From Bacteroidota bacterium (GTDB lineage: Bacteria > Bacteroidota > Bacteroidia > Palsa-965), in contig JAAFIA010000017.1 in assembly GCA_013298545.1 (NCBI GenBank), positions 1 to 36,559 of the forward strand: DNA of 36,559 nt, given 5' to 3'. Under the pieces are notes generated by a model. The model did no database searches, had not been told where the DNA came from, and saw nothing but the letters and a program-made list of their open reading frames with translations. The translations under genes were made by a program, and so were the position numbers. The first letter of the stretch is position 1. Each line of letters begins with the position of its first letter. Below, in pieces: positions 24,146 to 32,578 of the stretch.

Positions 24146-25105
24146 ATGGCAAATTTAATTTCTGTGAAAAATGTCTCCAAACGTTTTTCAACACACACCG
24201 CACTCGATCAAGTTAGCCTCGATATTCCCGAAGGCAGTATTTTCGGATTACTCGGGCCAAACGGTGCGGGAAAGACAACACTCATCCGCATCATCAACCA
24301 GATTACAGGTCCCGATTCGGGTCAAGTGCTTTTTGAAGATCGTTTGCTCGAACGCCAGCATGTGGAGCAAATTGGCTACTTGCCCGAAGAACGCGGCTTG
24401 TATAAAAAAATGCGTGTTGGCGAACAAGCCCTTTATTTGGCACAACTCAAAGGACTTTCCAAACAAGAGGCCAAACGCCGCTTGCACGAATGGTTTGAGC
24501 GTTTTGAAATGGGCGGCTGGTGGAAGAAGAAAGTAGAAGAACTCTCGAAAGGTATGCAGCAAAAAGTACAGTTTATTGTTACCGTGCTGCACGAGCCACG
24601 CCTCCTAATTCTCGACGAACCATTTTCGGGTTTCGATCCCATCAATGCGCAACTGATTAAAGATGAATTGCTGCGCTTGCGTAAAAATGGTGCAACCATT
24701 ATGCTCTCTACACACAACATGGGTTCTGTCGAAGAGCTTTGCGACAACATTGCGTTGATTGATAAATCACAGAAAATTCTCGATGGCTCAGTTGCAGAAA
24801 TCAAACGCTCGCATTTTACGGGAACGTATGATTTGTCCTTTAAAGGAACACTGATTGGTTTTACAAACGCGATGTGGACAGGTGGCGAATTGGTAGAGAG
24901 CAAAGAAGAAAACGGACGTTGCCACGTACGCGTACGCCTACGCGATAACGTTACGCCAAACCATTTGCTGCAAGCCGTCATTCCACATGTCGAGGTTTAT
25001 GCGTTTACCGAAGTGTTGCCAACGATGAACGATATTTTTATTGCTACGGTGCAGCGTAAAGAAGTGGGCACCGTTTTAGGAACACAAAGTCATTTTACCG
25101 AATAA
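24146..25105 (+). CDS. ABC transporter ATP-binding protein (NatA-like)
   Basis: This 319-residue ATPase is the cytoplasmic half of an ABC-2 type exporter. From the ATG at 24146 (MANLISVKNVSKRF) it has Walker A GPNGAGKTT (about 36-44), the signature in the form LSKGMQQK, Walker B LLILDEPFSGFDP, and the switch His in STHNMGSVEEL. The sequence LPEERGLYKKM is typical of the NatA/YhaQ branch. The C-terminal 90 residues form an extra domain as in that group. The open frame extends upstream to 24044, but those residues (rich in Thr, Pro and Phe) look non-coding. The permease gene starts 16 bp after its stop. Substrate unknown; relatives move Na+ or lantibiotic-like compounds. Confidence 0.93.
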   Translation: MANLISVKNVSKRFSTHTALDQVSLDIPEGSIFGLLGPNGAGKTTLIRIINQITGPDSGQVLFEDRLLERQHVEQIGYLPEERGLYKKMRVGEQALYLAQLKGLSKQEAKRRLHEWFERFEMGGWWKKKVEELSKGMQQKVQFIVTVLHEPRLLILDEPFSGFDPINAQLIKDELLRLRKNGATIMLSTHNMGSVEELCDNIALIDKSQKILDGSVAEIKRSHFTGTYDLSFKGTLIGFTNAMWTGGELVESKEENGRCHVRVRLRDNVTPNHLLQAVIPHVEVYAFTEVLPTMNDIFIATVQRKEVGTVLGTQSHFTE

Positions 25106-25121
25106 TTTTCTGCGTACTGCT

Positions 25122-26507
25122 ATGGGAAAAATAGGATTGATTATTCAGCGCGAATTTATGTCGCGCGTGCGTACACGAACATACATGGTGATGTGCTTGC
25201 TTGGCCCCATTTTGTTTGCGGCTTTGCTCGTTGTTCCGGCATTTGTGGCTGGCATGCCGAAAGCACCACGCAAAATTATTGTGGTAGATGGTGCCATGCG
25301 CAGCGATAAATGTTATCCGGCTGTCAATCATGCTGTCGTATTTAAAGATTCGCTCAATTTCGATTTCGACTTGCGTTACCTCGGCGAAGATCATGAAGTG
25401 ATTGAAAAACGTTATCGCGACTCGGCCGATTGTTCTGTGCTTTTCATTCTCCCCAATTTTATGGGCGCGTGTGATACACTCGAAGGAAGTAGTCCGGGAT
25501 TGAAAGCTGAATTGTATTCCAAAGACGAGCCGGGTGCGGTTACGCTTGCGTATTTAGAACGTCAACTGACCAATGTGTATCGGCAAGCCATTTACGAAAC
25601 CGATTCGGTACCGATGGATGTTATCGAGAAAGCCAAAAAAGAAGCAACCGTTTCCAATGTGGTCAAAGGAAAAGTGAGCAAGTCGGAAGTGAAGATGATG
25701 GTTGGTTTTGGTTTTGGTATTCTTATCTACATGTACATTCTGTTGTTTGGCAATCAAGTCATGCGGAGTGTGGTGGAAGAAAAATCGACGCGTATTGTTG
25801 AAGTCATTGTTTCGTCTGTGCGTCCGTTTCAATTGATGATGGGGAAAATTATAGGCACTGCATTAGCTGGCATTTTGCAATTCCTGATTTGGATGCTGGT
25901 CTCATTTGCCCTCGTTACGGTATTGAGCAGTGCCATTAACGATAAGCGCACCGATTATTCGGAACTGATGAAAGCAAAAATGAACACCGCCATTCCGATT
26001 CAAGACGAAGGCGGTTCAAAAATGCTCGATTCATTTGTTACCGACGAAACACAAAATGCGATGGAAACCATTTTGTCTATTCCTTGGGGAAATATGTTGT
26101 TGGCGTTTGTGCTTTATTTTTTACTGGGCTATCTCATGTACGCTGCTATGTTTGCAGCCGTTGGATCGGCAGTAGATTCGGAAGCGGATACGCAGCAATT
26201 TTCGTTGCCCGTAACCATTCCGCTCATCATTACCATCTCGATGGCTTCGGCCATGATGCTCGACCCGAATGGTAGTTTGGCGAAATGGATGTCGCAGATT
26301 CCGTTTTCTTCGCCTGTGGCCATGCTCATTCGTATTCCGTATGGCGGTGTGAGTACGATGGAGTTGATTTCTTCCTTGCTGATTCTTGCGCTTTCTTTCT
26401 TAGGTGTAACGTACCTCGCTGCAAAAATTTACCGTGTTGGTATTTTGATGAATGGTAAGAAAGGTTCTTGGAAGGAATTGGGGAAATGGATGTTTTATAA
26501 GGATTGA
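25122..26507 (+). CDS. ABC-2 type transporter permease (NatB-like)
   Basis: This 461-residue membrane partner of the preceding ATPase has one N-terminal helix (about 23-45, MVMCLLGPILFAALLVVPAF), a long extracytoplasmic loop (about 50-190), and then a block of about five helices (205-440) starting MVGFGFGILIYMYILLFGNQVMRSVVEEKSTRIVEVIVSS. That last part is the ABC2_membrane_3/NatB signature, with the coupling motif EEKSTRIVE. It ends with a short basic tail. It is the second gene of a two-gene operon (16 bp gap). No nearby gene suggests a cargo. 381 bp of hairpin-bearing non-coding DNA follow. Confidence 0.92.
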   Translation: MGKIGLIIQREFMSRVRTRTYMVMCLLGPILFAALLVVPAFVAGMPKAPRKIIVVDGAMRSDKCYPAVNHAVVFKDSLNFDFDLRYLGEDHEVIEKRYRDSADCSVLFILPNFMGACDTLEGSSPGLKAELYSKDEPGAVTLAYLERQLTNVYRQAIYETDSVPMDVIEKAKKEATVSNVVKGKVSKSEVKMMVGFGFGILIYMYILLFGNQVMRSVVEEKSTRIVEVIVSSVRPFQLMMGKIIGTALAGILQFLIWMLVSFALVTVLSSAINDKRTDYSELMKAKMNTAIPIQDEGGSKMLDSFVTDETQNAMETILSIPWGNMLLAFVLYFLLGYLMYAAMFAAVGSAVDSEADTQQFSLPVTIPLIITISMASAMMLDPNGSLAKWMSQIPFSSPVAMLIRIPYGGVSTMELISSLLILALSFLGVTYLAAKIYRVGILMNGKKGSWKELGKWMFYKD

Positions 26508-26605
26508 TGGTGTATAGAATGGTTGGAGAATAGATTCTTGCAAATTGCTGCATACAATTCTCCTGCGGAGGGCTGACGGTTGGAGTGTGGAAATGGAAGC
26601 TTTGT

Positions 26606-26635
26606 GTTACTTTTTTGCTTGTCCAAAAAAGTAAC
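26606..26635. repeat. 12-bp perfect hairpin, dispersed-repeat-like
   Basis: GTTACTTTTTTG (26606-26617) and its exact complement (26624-26635) have a 6-base loop. As I recall, words of this type are scattered between genes in many Bacteroidota, so it is probably a dispersed non-coding element. It lies about 100 bp past the permease stop, and the T-run sits inside the stem rather than after it, so it is not a standard terminator. Confidence 0.6.
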
Positions 26636-26647
26636 CAAAAAAAGACC

Positions 26648-26732
26648 CCACAAATACCAAATTGCAATGAAAATGAGCCTGACGATTGAGGCCGGTTAGC
26701 TCATTTTCATTACAACTTCGCACGATTTGTGG
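26648..26732. repeat. Long two-part inverted repeat (85 bp)
   Basis: The outer arms CCACAAAT (26648-26655) and ATTTGTGG (26725-26732) enclose inner arms AATGAAAATGAGC (26666-26678) and GCTCATTTTCATT (26699-26711), both perfect, with a 20-base loop. The unpaired parts between them are 10 and 13 bases. The stretch 26508-26888 (381 bp) has no gene; it holds this, the hairpin just before it, and the promoter of the phosphatase gene. Confidence 0.7.
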
Positions 26733-26825
26733 ACGTCCCCCCGCAGATACTCGTGAGGTTTGAAGTACGGTTTCTTTGTGTTAAATCATACTCAAGAAAT
26801 TAAATCTATTTTCATCCCTTCAACA

Positions 26826-26857
26826 TTTGTTGCAGCCGAAACTTCCTGTTAATTTCG
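26826..26857 (+). promoter_or_regulatory. Putative promoter of the Ppx/GppA gene
   Basis: TTTG (26826-26829) or TTG (26830-26832) precedes TAATTTCG (26850-26857; one base off TAnnTTTG) by 20 or 17 bp. The ATG follows 31 bp later. Confidence 0.45.
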
Positions 26858-26888
26858 CAGCGTCGGCTTTTCTGGCAAACCACAGACC

Positions 26889-27824
26889 ATGCGTATTGCA
26901 GTGATTGATTTAGGAACGAATACGTTTAACCTGCTGATTGCGGAAGCAGATCCTTCTGGTGCCTATACGATTTTGTACAACGAAAAAGCACCCGTGCGTT
27001 TGGGCGAGGGGGGGATCAATCAAGGCATTATTACACATGCTGCTTTTGAGCGTGGCTTACAAGGCATTGCTGCTTTCAAGCGAATTACCGAAAAATACGA
27101 CGTAAAAAAAGTGCTTGCATTTGCAACATCTGCCGTGCGCAATGCCTCTAATGGGTTGGCGTTTCAGCAAGCCGTGCACGATACTACGGGAATCGATATT
27201 CAAATCATTACAGGCGGTAAAGAAGCAGAGTACATTTGCAATGGCGTGCGCGATTCGCTCACATTGCGCGAGGAACAGTCGCTCATCATTGATATTGGTG
27301 GCGGCAGTACAGAATTTATCTTGGTCAATAAAGACGGCATACACTGGAAACATAGTTTTGAAATTGGCGCAGCGCGCTTGCTCGATCGGTTTAAACCTTC
27401 GGACCCGATTTTGCCGCAAGAACGGCAGGCCATTGAGGCGTATCTGGAAAAAGAACTTGCTGTGCTATGGGACAACATTCCATACGATTCGGTTTACGAA
27501 CTCATTGGTGCATCCGGATCGTTTGAGTCGCTTGCCGAAATGATTGTGTTGCGTTTTCATCCCGAAGAAAATCTTGTTGGAAAAACAGCCTATTTATTTG
27601 ATCTCCGCGAATGTGAAATCATTCACCATGAGTTGATCACGTCTAACCGCGACGAGCGTTTGGCCATGCCGGGCTTGCTGGCGATGCGTGTTGATATGAT
27701 TGTGGTTTCTGCTATTTTAGTCGAACTTGTTTTACGAAAAATCGGAATTGAGCACATGCGCATGTCGGCATACTCGCTTAAAGAAGGTGTTTTGCGCGAA
27801 TTTATTCAACAACAACTGAATTAA
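26889..27824 (+). CDS. Ppx/GppA family phosphatase (exopolyphosphatase-like)
   Basis: This 311-residue enzyme of the ASKHA fold hydrolyses terminal phosphates of polyphosphate or pppGpp. The first phosphate loop reads VIDLGTNTFNLLIAE (4-18). The second is IIDIGGGSTEFIL (about 133-145), and the catalytic Glu region is near ATSAVRNASNG. The C-terminal HD-like domain of long Ppx proteins is absent, so it is the short form common in Bacteroidota. Polyphosphate and pppGpp activity cannot be separated from sequence. The next gene starts 109 bp later on the same strand. It is soluble and cytoplasmic, with no signal sequence. Confidence 0.92.
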   Translation: MRIAVIDLGTNTFNLLIAEADPSGAYTILYNEKAPVRLGEGGINQGIITHAAFERGLQGIAAFKRITEKYDVKKVLAFATSAVRNASNGLAFQQAVHDTTGIDIQIITGGKEAEYICNGVRDSLTLREEQSLIIDIGGGSTEFILVNKDGIHWKHSFEIGAARLLDRFKPSDPILPQERQAIEAYLEKELAVLWDNIPYDSVYELIGASGSFESLAEMIVLRFHPEENLVGKTAYLFDLRECEIIHHELITSNRDERLAMPGLLAMRVDMIVVSAILVELVLRKIGIEHMRMSAYSLKEGVLREFIQQQLN

Positions 27825-27933
27825 TTTTTGTGATTTGCGCCGCTTGCAGATCAATACTGCCGTTTGGAAGAATTTTGTTTTTTCTGCTGTAACTAATGCG
27901 AACCTTTGTGCGTCTCATGCAAAACGCACAATT

Positions 27934-30366
27934 ATGAATTTACTTTTCCGCTTCTTATTTCTGAGTTTGTTTTTTGCTTCGCCATTGGCTGCAAGCCGCA
28001 TGGGAACAACGATTCAGGGCCGCATCCTTGATGCTGAACAAAAGCCGGTTGAATTTGTGGTTGTTACCTTACTGCATGCAGCAGATTCTTCGTTGGTGAA
28101 AACGGCGATGAGTTCTGCCGAAGGGCGTTTTCTGATGGATAATATTGATACGGGTTCGTATTTTATTTCGGCCATGCAAATGGGAACAGGGAAATTGATG
28201 CACGGCCCTTTTGTAATTGCAGTTGGTCAGGCAGAATTGCAGTTGCCCGATTTAAACTTAGTTCCGTTTTCGACAGAGACCAACGAAGTGGAAATTGTGG
28301 CGCAGGTGCCGCTGCTTACCATGAAGCCAGGCATGTTGGTGATGAATGTAGAAAGTAGTCCGGTGCGTATGAGTGGCACAGCACTTGATTTGGTGAAGAA
28401 AGCGCCAGGCGTAGCTGTGGATCAAAATGGGAATATTTCGTTGCGTGGAAAATCGGGTGTGCAAATTTATATCGATGGAAAGCCAACGTACTTGGCGCAA
28501 GATCAGTTGAATCAATTGTTGCAGACGATGCCAGCGACGGATGTGTCGTATGTAGAGATTATCACAAATCCTTCGTCGAAGTATGATGCGGAAGGAAATA
28601 CGGGAATTATCAATATCGTTACGAAGAAGGGTGCGCGCATGGGTGCGAATGGCAATGTGCGGGTGGGGGCGGGTTACGGATTTGTTCCAAAAGTCAATGC
28701 AGGAATTAATTTCAACTACGGCATGGAGAAAGGGAATTTTTATTCGCGCTACACCATTGGCCGTTATCAAGGAAAAGATTTTATTGATATTGATCGGAAT
28801 GTGGGCTGGAACGATACGACAACACGTTTTGAGCAAAATTCTATTTTTGAAGATGAGTCGTATGACCACAACGGACGCATCGGTTACGATTACACGCCGA
28901 ATGAAAGAATTACGCTCGGTATTCAGGCCAATGGTTCTTGGACCGATAGTGAAGAGTTTACAGACAATACAACGGCTTTGAGTTTGGTCGGATTGGACAC
29001 GGGTTTACGTCTCTTGCAAAAAAATACAGGTTGGGGCGCATTTCGGAATGGTGGTGTGGGTGTGAATTATAAACAAGTGCTCGATTCTACGGGGCGCGAA
29101 TTTACAGGAAGTGCCGACTATATTATGTATTCGAGTTATGGGCGCAAAAATTACGAAACGCATTTCAAGAATGAATCGGATTTTGAATTTGCTGCTCCAT
29201 TTTTTCAACGCGACAAAACGAATACAGATATTGCTATTTGGGTTGGAAAAGTTGATTACACACATCCGTTTTCAAAAAAATGGAAACTCGAATCGGGCAT
29301 AAAAAGTAGTTTGGTAAAAACAAATAACGAATTGGATTTCGATGTGTTGCAACAAAGCGAGTGGGTTGATGATGTGAGCCGGACCAATACGTTTATTTAC
29401 AAAGAACAAATCAATGCGGTGTATTCACAGGTGTCGGCGGAGCTTGGTAAATTTCAGGTTCAAGGCGGTTTGCGTTTAGAACAAACAAATTCGGATGGGT
29501 ATTCGCCAACGCTGAATCAGCAAGTGAAGCGAAGTTATATGCAATTGTTTCCAACACTTTTTGTAACGCACAACATCAACGAAAAGCATCAGTTGAGTTA
29601 TAGTTTATCGCGTCGTGTAAACCGTCCTGATTATGGTGCGCTCAATCCATTTATTTTTTACTTGGATCAATACACCTACAAAAAAGGAAATCCGTTTTTG
29701 CGTCCTGAATTAGCAATCAATGCCGAGGTAACACATTCGTTTATGCAGTTTGTTTTTACAACGCTCTCATACAGCCGAACGACCAATGCGATGCACGATG
29801 TAACACAACAGATTGATTCGATTGGTGCAACATTTCAAACCACCATCAATATGAACGTGATTGAAAATGTATCGTTTAGTTTGGTTTTCCCCATTCCGAT
29901 TCAGAAATGGTGGATGGCAGAAAATGTATTTGTGGCGTATTACAACCATTACACGTCGGTGTTGTTTGATCAGCCACTCAATATCCAGAATTATGCTTGG
30001 TATGCACAATCGACGCACAGCTTATCGTTGCCCAAAGATTTTAAACTGGAGGTTTCGGGATATTTCCAGTCGCGTTTGGTGTATGGCATTTTTGAAATTA
30101 GAAATAAAGGTGGTGTGAGTTTAGGTGTCGATAAATCATTTTTCAAAAATAAATTGAGCCTGAGTTTGAGTGCAACAGATTTGTTTTATACAGAAATCAA
30201 TCGTGTTGACATTACGTTTGGAACGCAAGATGTAAATCTCGTAGATCGGAACGAAACACGCACGATTTGGTTACGCGCGCGCTATCAATTCGGAAACGAC
30301 AAAGCGGCGCGTCGTACACAGTTCCAGTCTGGAGCCGATGATTTGAAGGGGCGCGTGAAGAAGTAG
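27934..30366 (+). CDS. Outer-membrane TonB-dependent receptor-like barrel (OMP_b-brl_3 family)
   Basis: This 810-residue outer-membrane protein starts at the ATG at 27934 (MNLLFRFLFLSLFFASPLAA signal peptide). Residues 23-105 or so form a carboxypeptidase-regulatory-like beta-sandwich (TIQGRILDAEQKPVEFVVVT). Residues 115-230 or so form a plug-like domain with LDLVKKAPGVAVDQNGNISL, then RGKSGVQIYIDGKPTYL and SSKYDAEGNTGIINIVTKKG. The rest is the barrel typical of PF14905 (SRRVNRPDYGALNPFIFY, then YKKGNPFLRPEL). No TonB box is evident, and the ligand is unknown. The frame continues upstream to 27835 without signal features. An AACCTTTG word (27911-27918) near the start is a weak -7 candidate. 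Confidence 0.9.
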   Translation: MNLLFRFLFLSLFFASPLAASRMGTTIQGRILDAEQKPVEFVVVTLLHAADSSLVKTAMSSAEGRFLMDNIDTGSYFISAMQMGTGKLMHGPFVIAVGQAELQLPDLNLVPFSTETNEVEIVAQVPLLTMKPGMLVMNVESSPVRMSGTALDLVKKAPGVAVDQNGNISLRGKSGVQIYIDGKPTYLAQDQLNQLLQTMPATDVSYVEIITNPSSKYDAEGNTGIINIVTKKGARMGANGNVRVGAGYGFVPKVNAGINFNYGMEKGNFYSRYTIGRYQGKDFIDIDRNVGWNDTTTRFEQNSIFEDESYDHNGRIGYDYTPNERITLGIQANGSWTDSEEFTDNTTALSLVGLDTGLRLLQKNTGWGAFRNGGVGVNYKQVLDSTGREFTGSADYIMYSSYGRKNYETHFKNESDFEFAAPFFQRDKTNTDIAIWVGKVDYTHPFSKKWKLESGIKSSLVKTNNELDFDVLQQSEWVDDVSRTNTFIYKEQINAVYSQVSAELGKFQVQGGLRLEQTNSDGYSPTLNQQVKRSYMQLFPTLFVTHNINEKHQLSYSLSRRVNRPDYGALNPFIFYLDQYTYKKGNPFLRPELAINAEVTHSFMQFVFTTLSYSRTTNAMHDVTQQIDSIGATFQTTINMNVIENVSFSLVFPIPIQKWWMAENVFVAYYNHYTSVLFDQPLNIQNYAWYAQSTHSLSLPKDFKLEVSGYFQSRLVYGIFEIRNKGGVSLGVDKSFFKNKLSLSLSATDLFYTEINRVDITFGTQDVNLVDRNETRTIWLRARYQFGNDKAARRTQFQSGADDLKGRVKK

Positions 30367-30434
30367 GAGGATTGGAAAGATTGTATCTGTCTTAAATACA
30401 TTCGACATCATCAAACGAAGCATTGTTTCACTTC

Positions 30435-30471
30435 ACGCCAACCCAGATTGATTTGGGTTGGCGTTTTTTTT
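30435..30471 (+). terminator. Terminator hairpin in repeat copy 1
   Basis: A 10-bp perfect GC-rich stem (30436-30445 with 30454-30463, plus an A-T pair) is followed by eight T. It fits the end of the receptor transcript. Confidence 0.8.
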
Positions 30472-30520
30472 GGGTGGTGCAAATGATGTTATCATGTGCA
30501 AATGAGTCTCCATCGGCAAA
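30435..30520 (+). repeat. 86-bp direct repeat, copy 1, downstream of the TonB-type gene
   Basis: It matches 32464-32549 at 82 of 86 positions. It contains a terminator hairpin (10-bp stem CGCCAACCCA/TGGGTTGGCG, 8-base loop, then eight T; 30435-30471), a second imperfect hairpin TGCAAATGAT-GTT-ATCATGTGCA (30478-30500; one mismatch) and a short GAGTCTC palindrome. It lies 68 bp past the stop of the receptor gene. The gap 30367-30713 (347 bp) holds this repeat, about 120 bp in which I see nothing, the CATA tract and a -7 box. Confidence 0.9.
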
Positions 30521-30643
30521 CCCTGCGGAGCGAGAGGGGCGTTTGAAATTTAATGAGCAATTGCATGATTTAAAAGGCTGAACAGACATACCTGTTTTTG
30601 TAGTTCGGGAATTTTTAACTGAATTTGAAATAAATAGAGCAAG

Positions 30644-30663
30644 CATACATACATACATACATA
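30644..30663 (+). repeat. CATA tetranucleotide microsatellite (5 units)
   Basis: Five uninterrupted CATA units lie 50 bp before the ATG of the T9SS protein gene and 12 bp upstream of its -7 box, that is, in the region between -33 and -7 where spacing matters. Copy-number change could alter promoter strength (inference). Confidence 0.85.
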
Positions 30664-30675
30664 TATTTATATTAC

Positions 30676-30683
30676 TATATTTG
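30676..30683 (+). promoter_or_regulatory. -7 box of the T9SS protein gene
   Basis: TATATTTG is a full TAnnTTTG match, 30 bp before the ATG at 30714. The position expected for the -33 box is occupied by the CATA repeat and has no TTG. Confidence 0.45.
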
Positions 30684-30713
30684 AATTGGCAAACAATTCT
30701 AAAACCTCATCAC

Positions 30714-32441
30714 ATGAAAAAGATCTTCTTTTTTGCGGCTACCGCATTGGCCTTGGCTGGTCATGCTCAAATGCATTCAAATCACCATCATTTTGAATCG
30801 AAATCAGCATCAGGCATTATTACAGATCACAAGAAACTTAGTAACGGTAATACGTTGCAATCTATGATTATTGATGATAGCACCAGGCTTTATCCGGGTG
30901 CGCAGTTGTGTTATGCTGAATCGGTTGTGAAAAATCCTGGCTCACTTCTCACGCTTACTTCATCAAACAACTCACAAGTCTGGACGAAGAATTGGTTTCC
31001 GGTCAACTACATGAATGATTTCTTCTACATCGAAACCTTTTATGTTGATCCTTCCGGTGATATATATTTATCGGGAAGATTTTCCGGTGTTGTTGATTTA
31101 GATCCAGGACCAGCTACTGTTATGTACAATAGCGTATTTCAAAATGCAGGGTATGGATTTTTGATTAAACTGGATAGTAATGGAAATTACCTCTGGTCAA
31201 AAATCCTAAACAACCCATCCAATGTATATCAGTTTTGTAATATTTATTCATTGTTAGCTTTGAACAATGGGCATCTGCTTTGTAGTGGTACTTATAGTGA
31301 AACGGTTGATTTCGATCCGGGTGTAGGCGTACAAACACGTACAACACCAGCGATGGCTACTAATGGGTTTTTATTGGAATTGGATATGAATGGTAATTTT
31401 GTTCAAGTTGCTACATTAGCAAGTAGCAGCTCATCAGCGCCAGGTGCTCCTACTCAAGATAATGCAGGAAATACATATCTGGTATGTAGTTTCTCTGGGA
31501 CAATAGATATTGATCCGACAGCTGCCGTAAGCAACTTCACTGCTTACGAGAGTTATTATAATAGTTGTTTGATAAAGTACGATAGTTTATTTAATCCAAT
31601 TTGGAGCAAACACTTCGATCCTGATTTTGGTTATCCTTTTGTTCGACGGTTGGATGATCAGAATATTTATATAGTTAGCAACTTTGTTGATACTGCATTG
31701 CTGAATAATAATACGAGTGTAATCGCTCAAGGCTATGCTGATATGGCTGTTGAACGTTGGGATTCCGCGGGAAATTGCATTTGGTCAAAAACAATTACTG
31801 GTGCAGGAGATGTTTATACGTCAGATTTTAGGGTTCATAACAACGCTCTATACTTGTATTATTTTTATGACGATTCACTCTACACCAATACGGGAGTAAA
31901 TGATACGGCGTTGTATGCCCAAAATTATGATATTGCACTAACTGTTTTAGCCAATACGGGCGACCATCTGCAAACACTGGAATTGAAATCAGATTCGGCA
32001 ACCTATAACTATTGGGGACAAATCGACTTCTCTAGTTTGACCACTAACATCAACTACTATACAGATGGGATTATTGACTTAGAACCTTTCCCTGCTGTTG
32101 TGAATGATTTCTCGCAATCGTCATGGAATACGGGTATTGTAGGTATCGTTGAGTTGATGCCATTGACGCTAGGCAGCAATGCACTGTCTTTGGCTTCGAA
32201 TCCGACGTTGCAAGCATATCCCAATCCTGCTGATGATGACTTAAATATTGTAGTACCAACAAACGGTACGCTTACGGTTGTTGACCTATATGGTCAAACG
32301 GTTTTCGTAGAAAATGTATATGCCAAACAAGTTGTTTTATGGAATACAACAACATTGGCTTCAGGGGTGTATTTTCTGAGACTCGAAGATGAATTCGGAA
32401 AAATTTCGCCTACGCAAAAAATCGTTGTACAGCATCGTTAA
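30714..32441 (+). CDS. Secreted T9SS protein with DxDPG propeller repeats
   Basis: This exported protein has 575 residues: signal peptide MKKIFFFAATALALAGHAQ, a His-rich stretch (MHSNHHHF), then repeats of about 65 residues. Each repeat has a strand pair GDIYLSGRFSGVVDLDPGPA, followed by LIKLDSNGNYLWSK or a variant. The acidic motif recurs as VDLDPG, VDFDPG, IDIDPT and the degenerate IDLEPF. The pattern fits a SBBP-like beta-propeller with possible Ca2+ sites. The C-terminus is a clear T9SS type A sorting domain (AYPNPADDDLNIVV, VVDLYGQTVF, LASGVYFLRLED). The ATG at 30714 is chosen for the signal peptide. It is flanked by the two 86-bp repeats. Role unknown; a surface or secreted binding protein is likely. 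Confidence 0.87.
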   Translation: MKKIFFFAATALALAGHAQMHSNHHHFESKSASGIITDHKKLSNGNTLQSMIIDDSTRLYPGAQLCYAESVVKNPGSLLTLTSSNNSQVWTKNWFPVNYMNDFFYIETFYVDPSGDIYLSGRFSGVVDLDPGPATVMYNSVFQNAGYGFLIKLDSNGNYLWSKILNNPSNVYQFCNIYSLLALNNGHLLCSGTYSETVDFDPGVGVQTRTTPAMATNGFLLELDMNGNFVQVATLASSSSSAPGAPTQDNAGNTYLVCSFSGTIDIDPTAAVSNFTAYESYYNSCLIKYDSLFNPIWSKHFDPDFGYPFVRRLDDQNIYIVSNFVDTALLNNNTSVIAQGYADMAVERWDSAGNCIWSKTITGAGDVYTSDFRVHNNALYLYYFYDDSLYTNTGVNDTALYAQNYDIALTVLANTGDHLQTLELKSDSATYNYWGQIDFSSLTTNINYYTDGIIDLEPFPAVVNDFSQSSWNTGIVGIVELMPLTLGSNALSLASNPTLQAYPNPADDDLNIVVPTNGTLTVVDLYGQTVFVENVYAKQVVLWNTTTLASGVYFLRLEDEFGKISPTQKIVVQHR

Positions 32442-32459
32442 ACAAAAGAATGTTAAACG

Positions 32460-32499
32460 AAAAACGCCAACCCAGATTGATTTGGGTTGGCGTTTTTTT
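32460..32499 (+). terminator. Terminator hairpin in repeat copy 2
   Basis: The stem AAAAACGCCAACCCA (32460-32474) pairs with TGGGTTGGCGTTTTT (32483-32497), 15 bp with an 8-base loop and a T-run to 32499. It lies 18 bp after the T9SS protein stop. Confidence 0.88.
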
Positions 32500-32549
32500 G
32501 GTGTGTTGCAAATGATGTTATCATGTGCAAAGGAGTCTCCATCGGCAAA
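32464..32549 (+). repeat. 86-bp direct repeat, copy 2, downstream of the T9SS gene
   Basis: 82 of 86 positions match copy 1 (30435-30520) in the same orientation, 2029 bp apart. The four differences are three in the spacer after the T-run and one near the GAGTCTC word, so both hairpins are kept exactly. It ends 29 bp before the next gene. Confidence 0.9.
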
Positions 32550-32578
32550 TTCTCGCGGCAATTTCGTATATTTAATCA

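Noticed and set aside
30428-30658. Minus-strand reading frame through repeat copy 1 (peptide with GFADGDSFAHDNI), and the like at 32361-32579.
   Set aside because: It is only the translation of the 86-bp non-coding repeat with its hairpins. The similarity between the two frames comes from the DNA repeat, the starts are poor, and the second overlaps two real genes.
30435-32549. Integron-like gene cassette with attC sites.
   Set aside because: The hairpins lack the RYYYAAC/GTTRRRY core sites of attC, only two copies are seen, and there is no integrase in the window.
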